The translations under genes were made by a program, and so were the position numbers. Source: an uncultured Bacillota bacterium (GTDB lineage: Bacteria > Bacillota > Clostridia > Christensenellales > UBA1242). From it: DNA of 5,210 nt. Within the stretch, counting starts at the first letter, position 1, and the number at the start of each line of letters is the position of its first letter. The notes below the pieces were generated by a model, which searched no databases, had not been told where the DNA came from, and was given only the letters and a program-made list of their open reading frames with translations. Of this stretch, positions 1 through 5,128 are shown one piece after another. Where the stretch lies: assembly GCA_947090235.1 (NCBI GenBank), contig CAMUNJ010000062.1:1-5210 (forward strand), written 5' to 3'.

Positions 1-147
1 CTCTAACTTTTTTATTGTAAATAAAATAATTTAAGTATAATTTTAAAAATATAATTAGTCTTAATAATATTTATTTAAAATTTTGATTAAAATCTTTTAA
101 AATAGAGAAAAATTAAGGGATTTTGAAAAACAAATTTTAAATAATCC
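1..147. other. AT-rich non-coding upstream region
   Basis: No gene is visible here on either strand. The first 180 bases contain only about 22 G or C (roughly 12%), much lower than the genes that follow. Two TATAAT-like strings (36-41 and 50-55) lack a matching -35 element and are expected by chance at this composition. The upstream neighbour of rimP lies outside the window. Confidence 0.7.
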
Positions 148-176
148 TTGATTTTTATCTTAGAATTTGTTATAAT
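148..176 (+). promoter_or_regulatory. Housekeeping sigma (SigA/sigma70-type) promoter of the rimP operon
   Basis: The -35 element TTGATT is at 148-153 and a perfect -10 TATAAT at 171-176, separated by the ideal 17 bp. A TG at 168-169 makes an extended -10. The bases upstream (about 125-147) are A/T tracts that could act as an UP element. Transcription would start near G183 or A184, giving a leader of about 76 nt before rimP. A second, overlapping TATAAT at 176-181 has no -35 at suitable spacing. This is the only strong promoter seen in the window and is inferred to drive the whole operon. Confidence 0.88.
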
Positions 177-193
177 ATAATCGACTTGATGTT

Positions 194-223
194 GTGAGGA
201 CTGGGCATTTGCCCAGTCCTCAC
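194..223 (+). promoter_or_regulatory. Perfect 13-bp GC-rich hairpin in the rimP-nusA leader (candidate NusA attenuator)
   Basis: Bases 194-206 are an exact reverse complement of 211-223 around an ATTT loop. The 30 bases contain 18 G or C in a leader that is otherwise almost all A/T. The structure can be extended past a two-by-two T/T mismatch by three more pairs (189-191 with 226-228). It begins about 10 nt after the predicted transcription start. The 3' flank reads TTCATATAAAG, an interrupted U-tract rather than a clean run, so it is not a canonical intrinsic terminator. In Bacillus subtilis nusA is autoregulated by NusA-stimulated termination in its 5' UTR, and this element occupies the same position. 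Alternatives are a 5' stabilising hairpin against RNase attack or a palindromic operator for a DNA-binding protein. The structure is certain; the function is inference. Confidence 0.8.
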
Positions 224-245
224 TTCATATAAAGAAAAATTTTAT

Positions 246-251
246 AGGAGG
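246..251 (+). promoter_or_regulatory. rimP ribosome binding site (fixes a TTG start)
   Basis: AGGAGG lies 8 nt before the TTG at 260, a strong match to the 16S anti-Shine-Dalgarno at standard spacing. There is no ATG or GTG better placed, so the TTG start is supported. The bases immediately upstream (228-246) can form a weak A-U stem that touches the first base of this site. Confidence 0.88.
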
Positions 252-259
252 CATACGAA

Positions 260-721
260 TTGGCAGGTAAAGTTAAATCTATTTGTATAGAAAAAATCAA
301 TCCTATCATAGAAGAAATGGGCTATGAAGTAGTCGAAGTGGATTATTCTAAACAGGTTGATGGAATGAATTTAATATTCTATATCGACAACGAAAAAGGA
401 ATAACTATTGAGGACTGCGAAAAAGTGACTAAAATTATCGATCCTATCTTGGAAGAACTTGATCCAACTGATAACAAACCTTATATATTAAGTGTAAGTT
501 CACCAGGGATTGATAGGCCAATCAAAAATGATCGCGATTTTAATCGTAATCTTGGCAAAGAGATTGAAATTACTTTGTTTTCTAAACTTGATGGAAAGAA
601 AAATTTTAAGGGGAATTTAAAATCTTTTTCAAATGATGATGTGACTATTGAAAGTGTTAAAGGTGAGATCACAATCAAAAGGACACTTATTGCCAATATT
701 GTGCCAGTTATAAAATTTTAA
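260..721 (+). CDS. rimP: Ribosome maturation factor RimP
   Basis: RimP binds the free 30S subunit in the cytoplasm and assists its late maturation. The 153-residue length is normal for the family. The N-terminal alpha/beta domain (about residues 5-85) holds the family pattern ITIEDCEKVTK (48-58) and the hallmark SSPGIDRP (80-87), preceded by the usual ILSV strand. The C-terminal SH3-like domain (about 90-153) is the small beta barrel expected after it. The start is TTG at 260, chosen because AGGAGG sits 8 nt upstream and the protein then begins at the usual place before the first helix. It is the first gene of the operon and is separated from nusA by 21 bp, the standard arrangement in many bacteria. 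No missing residues or truncation are apparent. Identification is secure from the SSPGIDRP motif plus the nusA neighbour. Confidence 0.96.
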   Translation: MAGKVKSICIEKINPIIEEMGYEVVEVDYSKQVDGMNLIFYIDNEKGITIEDCEKVTKIIDPILEELDPTDNKPYILSVSSPGIDRPIKNDRDFNRNLGKEIEITLFSKLDGKKNFKGNLKSFSNDDVTIESVKGEITIKRTLIANIVPVIKF

Positions 722-742
722 ATAAGTAAGGAGAAAATTAAA

Positions 743-1909
743 ATGATAAATAAAGACTTTTTTCAAGCATTAAATGATTTGGAAACTGAAAAGAAAATTG
801 ATAAGGAAACTTTTATTGCAACTTTAGAAACTGCTCTTACATCTGCATACAAAAAGATGTATGGCGAAGCAAAAAGTGCTATGGTTAAACTTAATCCAGA
901 AAAAAATACTATCAAAATTATGTCTTATAAGACTATTGTTGACGAAGTAGTTGATCCTGATAAGGAAATTTCTCTTGCAGAAGCAAGACTAATCAAAAAG
1001 TCTTTCAAAATTGGAGAAACTGTTGCAAGTGAAGAATCTACTAAAGATTTTGGTCGTATTGCCGCTCAAACTGCTAAGCAAGTTGTAATGCAAAAACTAA
1101 AGGAACTTGAGCGTTCAATTGCAGTCAATGAATTGAGCGAAAAAGAAGATGAACTTTTAACAACTATCGTTAAGCGTACAGATAATGGCACTATTTATGT
1201 TCAACTTTCTGGCTCACATAATACTGAGGGTGTTATGCTCCCATCAGACCAAATTCCTGGCGAGAAATTCAATATTGGAGATAGAATTAAGGTTTATGTA
1301 AAAAAGATCAAAGATGGTTTTAAAGGCCCTCAAATTCAGGTGACTAGAAGCAATATTGGATTTGTTAGAAAATTATTTGAACTTGAAATACCTGAAGTTG
1401 CAAGTGGAGATATTATTATCAAAAATATTTCCAGAGACCCTGGAAATAGAACAAAAGTAGCAGTTTATACTGATAAGCCTAACCTTGATCCAATTGGAAC
1501 TTGTGTTGGTTTTAGAGGGCAAAGAATTGACACTATTGTTAGTGAAATGAACGGAGAAAAAATTGATCTTATTCTTTATAGCGAAGATCCTCTTGAATAT
1601 ATTGCTCGTGCATTGAGTCCTGCAAAGGTTTTGAGTGTTGAAACAAATGAAAGTTTGAATGCTTCTCGTGTTATTGTTCCTGATGATAAACTTTCACTTG
1701 CAATTGGAAAGGGAGGTCAAAATGTTAGACTTGCAGCAAGATTAACTGGCTGGAAGATAGAAGTTAAACCAGAAAGCAGCGTTAAAGATGTTATAGAAAA
1801 CATTACTACTGACTATGAGTTGACAGAACTTAGTGATAACGATCTTTTAGATCCAGTTGACGACACATTTGAAGTTTTAGAACCTATTGATGGTGACGAA
1901 GAAAACTAA
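743..1909 (+). CDS. nusA: Transcription termination/antitermination protein NusA
   Basis: NusA binds RNA polymerase near the RNA exit channel, enhances hairpin pausing and intrinsic termination, and takes part in antitermination. In 388 residues the usual domains follow in order: RNA-polymerase-binding N-terminal domain (about 1-130, including FGRIAAQTAKQVVMQKLKE), S1 domain (about 138-200), KH1 (about 205-285, with ISRDPGNRTKVAVY at 229-242) and KH2 (about 290-345, with the GKGG loop at 322-325 followed by QNVRLAARLTGWKI). After KH2 comes only a short acidic tail (350-388), as in Gram-positive NusA; the C-terminal acidic repeats of E. coli NusA are absent. The start ATG has TAAGGAG (727-733) 9 nt upstream. 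The KH1 loop reads GFRG (256-259), where a proline, alanine or similar small residue is more usual in place of Phe. The gene is probably feedback-controlled through the leader hairpin at 194-223. Confidence 0.98.
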   Translation: MINKDFFQALNDLETEKKIDKETFIATLETALTSAYKKMYGEAKSAMVKLNPEKNTIKIMSYKTIVDEVVDPDKEISLAEARLIKKSFKIGETVASEESTKDFGRIAAQTAKQVVMQKLKELERSIAVNELSEKEDELLTTIVKRTDNGTIYVQLSGSHNTEGVMLPSDQIPGEKFNIGDRIKVYVKKIKDGFKGPQIQVTRSNIGFVRKLFELEIPEVASGDIIIKNISRDPGNRTKVAVYTDKPNLDPIGTCVGFRGQRIDTIVSEMNGEKIDLILYSEDPLEYIARALSPAKVLSVETNESLNASRVIVPDDKLSLAIGKGGQNVRLAARLTGWKIEVKPESSVKDVIENITTDYELTELSDNDLLDPVDDTFEVLEPIDGDEEN

Positions 1910-1916
1910 TTTTACA

Positions 1917-1923
1917 AAAGGAG
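1917..1923 (+). promoter_or_regulatory. ylxR ribosome binding site (decides the start)
   Basis: AAAGGAG ends 5 nt before the ATG at 1929. A longer reading frame opens at a TTG at 1887 inside the end of nusA, but that codon has no ribosome binding site. The ATG at 1929 also places the first residues directly before the conserved RMC motif, so it is preferred. Confidence 0.8.
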
Positions 1924-1928
1924 CACTT

Positions 1929-2186
1929 ATGGAAAGTCAAAGAATGTGCATATGTTGCAGACAGATGAAAGATAAGCGAGAACTTTTGAGAGTGGTAAAA
2001 AATAAAGAGGGAGATATCTTTGTTGACATTACTGGAAAGAAAAATGGTCGCGGTGCATATGTTTGCAAAGATAGCGAATGTTTAAAAAAACTTAAGAAAA
2101 ACAAAGTTTTAAATAAGGCTTTTAAATGTAATGTTCAAGATGAAGTATATTCTTTGATTGAGGAGGCTTCTGTTGGACAGAATTAA
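1929..2186 (+). CDS. ylxR: YlxR family RNA-binding protein (DUF448; RnpM-type)
   Basis: This 85-residue basic protein belongs to the YlxR family, always found near nusA and infB in Gram-positive bacteria. Family members are small RNA-binding proteins; the B. subtilis one has been described as an RNase P modulator (RnpM) and has been linked to wide effects on gene expression. Visible signatures are RMCICCRQMKDKREL near the N-terminus with C7 and C10, the FVDITGKKNGRGAYVC block (31-46) with GRGAY at 40-44, and a second cysteine pair C46 and C51, followed by a lysine-rich helix ending in LNKAF. An additional cysteine is present at C9. The start is ATG 1929, 19 bp after nusA. Its last 14 bp overlap the start of ylxQ, and its final codons contain the ylxQ ribosome binding site, so the two are probably translationally coupled. 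Family assignment is secure; the precise role in this organism is inferred. Confidence 0.93.
   Translation: MESQRMCICCRQMKDKRELLRVVKNKEGDIFVDITGKKNGRGAYVCKDSECLKKLKKNKVLNKAFKCNVQDEVYSLIEEASVGQN
2161..2166 (+). promoter_or_regulatory. ylxQ ribosome binding site inside ylxR (moves the start)
   Basis: AGGAGG lies within the end of ylxR, 6 nt before a TTG at 2173. The longest reading frame begins with another TTG at 2158, directly before this site, so that longer version would translate the ribosome binding site itself as Arg-Arg. The TTG at 2173 is therefore the likely true start, shortening the protein from 100 to 95 residues. Confidence 0.85.
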
Positions 2187-2460
2187 GGTAAAAGGGTATA
2201 TCAATATCGCACATAAAGCAGGTTATCTTGTTATTGGTAGCGATAAACTTGATGGATATAATCAAAAACTTTATCTTGTACTTTTAGATAAATCTGCTGG
2301 AAAATCTTCACAAAAAGTTGCCAACAGATTTAAGGAAAGTGAAATTGAAGTTTTATATGTAGAAAACTTGCCAGAAATTTGTGACATCAAAACTTGCAAA
2401 ATTCTTGGCATTAAAAATAAAGATTTAAGTGTTAATATAAAAAATAACCTAGTAGACTAG
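2173..2460 (+). CDS. ylxQ: YlxQ, L7Ae/L30e-family RNA-binding protein
   Basis: The 95-residue product fits the bacterial L7Ae-like family (YlxQ, also called RplGA), small single-domain proteins related to kink-turn RNA binders. The signature is INIAHKAGYLVIG (10-22), equivalent to the family pattern with an alanine, two basic or polar residues, then AG, a hydrophobic and a glycine. It is followed by the KLYLVLLDKSAGKSSQKV strand-helix (32-49) and a C-terminal part rich in Lys. The sequence after GSDKL is more divergent than usual: the basic helix normally carrying K-A is replaced by LDGYNQ, so kink-turn binding cannot be assumed. Start TTG 2173 is chosen from the AGGAGG 6 nt upstream. The gene overlaps ylxR by 14 bp and ends with TAG, 36 bp before infB. 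Assignment rests on both the motif and the fixed position between ylxR and infB; its cellular task is not well established. Confidence 0.87.
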   Translation: MDRIKVKGYINIAHKAGYLVIGSDKLDGYNQKLYLVLLDKSAGKSSQKVANRFKESEIEVLYVENLPEICDIKTCKILGIKNKDLSVNIKNNLVD

Positions 2461-2483
2461 ATTATATATTGTCGCAAAATATT

Positions 2484-2489
2484 AAGGAG
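2484..2489 (+). promoter_or_regulatory. infB ribosome binding site (fixes a TTG start)
   Basis: AAGGAG precedes the TTG at 2497 by 7 nt. The next in-frame ATG is Met23 (2563), inside the N-terminal helix and without comparable spacing, so TTG 2497 is the best start for full-length IF2. Confidence 0.85.
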
Positions 2490-2496
2490 AAGAAAT

Positions 2497-5115
2497 TTGG
2501 CAAATACAATTGAAAATCTTAAAAAGATATTTGAAATTCAAAAAGAGGGTGTGATTCTAGAAATGCTTCGTCAAGTACGAAATGACAAGGCAGAAATAGA
2601 AAACCTTTCTAAAAAATTGGCAACCAGAAAAAGGCAGATAGAAATTGACCTTGAAAAACAATCTAAACAACAAGAGATTAAAGAAGAAAGTAAGGTTGAA
2701 ATTGCTGCTAAACAAGAGCCAGTTGCTAGTGAAAAAATTGAGGTGAAAAAGGAAGAGGAAAAACCTACTTCTAACTTTGTTGATGGACAAAAATCTTCTC
2801 AAAATAATTATAGAAAATTTGACAATAACGACAATAATAGATTTAATAATCAAAATAGGAATAGACAATACAATAATCAAAATGGTCAAAACAATAGATT
2901 TAACAACCAAAATGGTCAATATAGAAACAATCAAAATGGTTTTAATCGTCAACAAGGACAATATGGTCAAAAAAGTTTTGGAAATAAACCATTTAATCAA
3001 AATGGTCAAAATCAAGGCAATCGTTTTGGCAATCAAAATTCCTTCCAAAATAGAAATGGTCAAGGAAAAAGACCAATGGGAAACAACTTTGTTTCAACCA
3101 AGGTCAATAACTTCCGCTCATTTGATAGCCTAGATACTTTAGAAGTAAAACAACAAGAGCGTACAACTTATGGACAAAAGGGTAAGACAAACAAGCGTGT
3201 TCAAACAGATGAACGCAAAAATAAGCGTTTTGCAGACGAAGGGCGTTATAGCAATATTCTTATTGAGGACGAAAACGGCTTTGAAGAGGCTAGTTTAGGC
3301 TCTAGAAAGGGTGGAATTAAAAAGAAAAAAGAAACTCCTGTTGTTATTGCTCCTGCAATTACAAAGGCTATAATTACTTCCAATGAAATTACAATCAAGG
3401 AACTTAGCGAGAAGATTGGTAAGCCAGTTGCTGAGATTGTTAAAAAACTTATGCTTCTTGGAATTATGGCTACAATCAATAGCACTATTGATTTTGATAC
3501 TGCAGAACTTGTTTCAACCGACCTTGGCGTTGAACTTGAACTTAAACTTGACAAAACATTTGAAGAGAAACTTCTCGAATCTGCTAAAGATGATGAAGAT
3601 AATGATAAACTTGTAAAGCGTCCACCAATCGTTACAGTTATGGGACATGTAGACCATGGTAAAACCTCATTGCTTGATGCGTTCCGTGAAACTAATGTTG
3701 TTGCTGGAGAAGCAGGCGGAATAACTCAAAGCATTGGTGCTTATCAAATTTCATTCAATGGCGAAAAGATAACTTTTATTGATACTCCTGGTCACGCTGC
3801 CTTTACAGCAATGCGTGCTAGAGGTGCAAAAGCAACTGATATTGCTATCTTAGTTGTTGCTGCAGATGATGGAATCATGCCTCAAACTATTGAAGCCATC
3901 AATCATATAAAAGCGGCTGGCGTTCCTATGATTGTCGCTATCAATAAAATGGATAAACCAGAAGCAAATCCTGATAGAGTTAAACAACAACTCACAGAAC
4001 ATGGTGTGCTTCCAGAAGAATGGGGTGGTGATACAATTGTTGTTCCTATCTCAGCAAAATCAAGAATGGGTCTTGATGAACTAAAACAAACCATCCTTTT
4101 AGTAGCAGAAATGCAAGAACTCAAAGCAAATCCAGATAAAACTGCTACAGGTGTTGTTATTGAAGCAGAACTTGATAAAAACAAAGGGCCTGTGGCTTCG
4201 GTACTCATCCATAATGGTACACTTCATGTTGGGGATAGCATTATGTCAGGTATCACCTTTGGTAAAGTTAGGGCTATGTATAACGAACATGGAAAATCTG
4301 TAAAATCTGCTGGTCCATCAACTCCAGTTTCAATTTTAGGATTTAATGAAGTGCCTGTTTCAGGCGATCAAGTTTATGCGGTTGCAGAAAGCCTTTCTAA
4401 GCAGGTTATTCAAGAGCGTATTGATAAAATCAAAAAAGAGCGTGCTAAGGAAACTTCTGGCGTAACGCTTGACAACTTTATGAATAAAGTTCATGAAGGT
4501 ACTCTCAAGAATCTTAATATTATTATCAAAGCCGACACAATGGGATCTGTTGAAGCCTTAAAAGCAACTCTTCTTCCTATTGCAAACGATGAGGCAAAAG
4601 TTAATGTTATTCATAGTGCAGCCGGTGCTGTGACTGAGAGTGATGTTATCCTTGCCCAAACAACAGGAGCAATAATAATCTGCTTTAATCAAAAACCAGT
4701 TCCAAAGGCAAAGGCTCTAGCAGAAAGTCAAAAGATTGAAATCAAAGAATACAAAATCATTTATGAAATTGTTGATGATATCACTAATGCTATTTCTGGA
4801 ATGCAGACTGTTAAGTATGAAGAAAAATGGATTGGTCGTGCCGAAATTTTGGTTGTCTTCAAACTTTCTACTGCAGGTAAAGTTGCAGGTTCTGCAGTTC
4901 GTGACGGAAAGGTGACAAGACATTGTATAGCACATATTATGCGTAACGATGAAGAAATTGGCGTGACTACAGTAGATAGCCTTAAAATTGTTAAAGATGA
5001 AAAGGCAGAGGTTGCAAAAGGTTATGAATGTGGTATAAAACTTCATGATAACATTGACTTTAAAGAAGGCGATATAATAGAATTCTTTGTTAAAGAGCCT
5101 ATAAAAAGAACTTAA
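2497..5115 (+). CDS. infB: Translation initiation factor IF2 with an Asn/Gln-rich N-terminal extension
   Basis: IF2 is the GTPase that binds fMet-tRNA on the 30S subunit and promotes 50S joining. The 872-residue protein is complete. The conserved part is clear: IF2_N-like domain at about 288-345; G domain at about 375-545 with G1 GHVDHGKT (383-390), G2 GGITQ (407-411), G3 DTPGH with the catalytic His433, G4 NKMD (483-486) and G5 SAK (519-521); beta-barrel domain II (about 549-640); domain III (about 655-755, KADTMGSVEAL); and the fMet-tRNA-binding C2 domain (about 765-870) with GYECGI (842-847). The region before this is unusual: a charged helical segment (1-90), then an Asn/Gln/Gly segment with regularly spaced Phe/Tyr and Arg (101-190), then a basic linker (about 220-280). 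The switch residue after GGITQ is Ser412, where His is common. The TTG start has AAGGAG 7 nt upstream. A possible internal start at Met194 (3076) would give a 679-residue short form. The order ylxQ-infB-rbfA is conserved. Confidence 0.98.
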   Translation: MANTIENLKKIFEIQKEGVILEMLRQVRNDKAEIENLSKKLATRKRQIEIDLEKQSKQQEIKEESKVEIAAKQEPVASEKIEVKKEEEKPTSNFVDGQKSSQNNYRKFDNNDNNRFNNQNRNRQYNNQNGQNNRFNNQNGQYRNNQNGFNRQQGQYGQKSFGNKPFNQNGQNQGNRFGNQNSFQNRNGQGKRPMGNNFVSTKVNNFRSFDSLDTLEVKQQERTTYGQKGKTNKRVQTDERKNKRFADEGRYSNILIEDENGFEEASLGSRKGGIKKKKETPVVIAPAITKAIITSNEITIKELSEKIGKPVAEIVKKLMLLGIMATINSTIDFDTAELVSTDLGVELELKLDKTFEEKLLESAKDDEDNDKLVKRPPIVTVMGHVDHGKTSLLDAFRETNVVAGEAGGITQSIGAYQISFNGEKITFIDTPGHAAFTAMRARGAKATDIAILVVAADDGIMPQTIEAINHIKAAGVPMIVAINKMDKPEANPDRVKQQLTEHGVLPEEWGGDTIVVPISAKSRMGLDELKQTILLVAEMQELKANPDKTATGVVIEAELDKNKGPVASVLIHNGTLHVGDSIMSGITFGKVRAMYNEHGKSVKSAGPSTPVSILGFNEVPVSGDQVYAVAESLSKQVIQERIDKIKKERAKETSGVTLDNFMNKVHEGTLKNLNIIIKADTMGSVEALKATLLPIANDEAKVNVIHSAAGAVTESDVILAQTTGAIIICFNQKPVPKAKALAESQKIEIKEYKIIYEIVDDITNAISGMQTVKYEEKWIGRAEILVVFKLSTAGKVAGSAVRDGKVTRHCIAHIMRNDEEIGVTTVDSLKIVKDEKAEVAKGYECGIKLHDNIDFKEGDIIEFFVKEPIKRT
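2797..3066 (+). repeat. Degenerate Asn/Gln/Gly-rich repeats in infB (prion-like segment)
   Basis: This stretch encodes IF2 residues 101-190. By my count 31 of 90 residues are Asn and 18 are Gln; only S, Q, N, Y, R, K, F, D, G and P occur, with no Ile, Leu, Val, Met or Ala. Twelve Phe/Tyr are spread at intervals of about 3 to 11 residues, mostly next to Arg or Gly. At DNA level the string AATGGTCAA recurs exactly at 2881, 2911, 3001 and 3055, with a one-base variant at 2962. The octapeptide NNRFNNQN occurs twice (residues 113-120 and 132-139). The repeats are irregular, not a clean tandem array. The reading frame is open throughout and the conserved IF2 core follows, so this is part of the protein and not a damaged gene. 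Confidence 0.85.
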
Positions 5116-5128
5116 AAAGAGGTGAAAT

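Noticed and set aside
1..17. CTCTAAC followed by six T at the left edge, possibly the right arm and U-tract of an upstream terminator
   Set aside because: The left arm would lie outside the window, so pairing cannot be shown, and T-runs are expected in DNA this AT-rich.
36..55. Two TATAAT strings (36-41 and 50-55) as extra promoters
   Set aside because: Neither has a -35 element at 16-18 bp, and such strings are common by chance at about 12% GC.
194..235. Canonical intrinsic terminator for an upstream gene
   Set aside because: The hairpin lies downstream of a strong promoter and has no continuous U-tract on either strand, and there is no gene just before it.
1887..1928. Extended ylxR start at TTG 1887 inside nusA
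   Set aside because: There is no ribosome binding site, and the ATG at 1929 has AAAGGAG and fits the family start.
2461..2496. Small hairpin or promoter in the ylxQ-infB gap
   Set aside because: Only a few A-T pairs are possible, there is no T-run, and no -35/-10 pair at correct spacing; the gap mainly holds the infB ribosome binding site.
2557..3063. Long antisense open frame opposite the IF2 N-terminal region
   Set aside because: Its Ile/Leu/Val-rich translation is the mirror of Asn/Gln/Lys codons on the other strand, and it has no ribosome binding site or family resemblance.
2797..3066. Repeats as a CRISPR array or inserted mobile element
   Set aside because: The repeats are short, irregular and in frame within infB, with no spacers, inverted ends or target duplication.
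2777..3133. Open frame of 118 codons overlapping infB in another + frame
   Set aside because: It arises from the low-complexity repeats, is rich in Ile, Lys and Met with no recognisable motif, and infB is clearly the coding frame.
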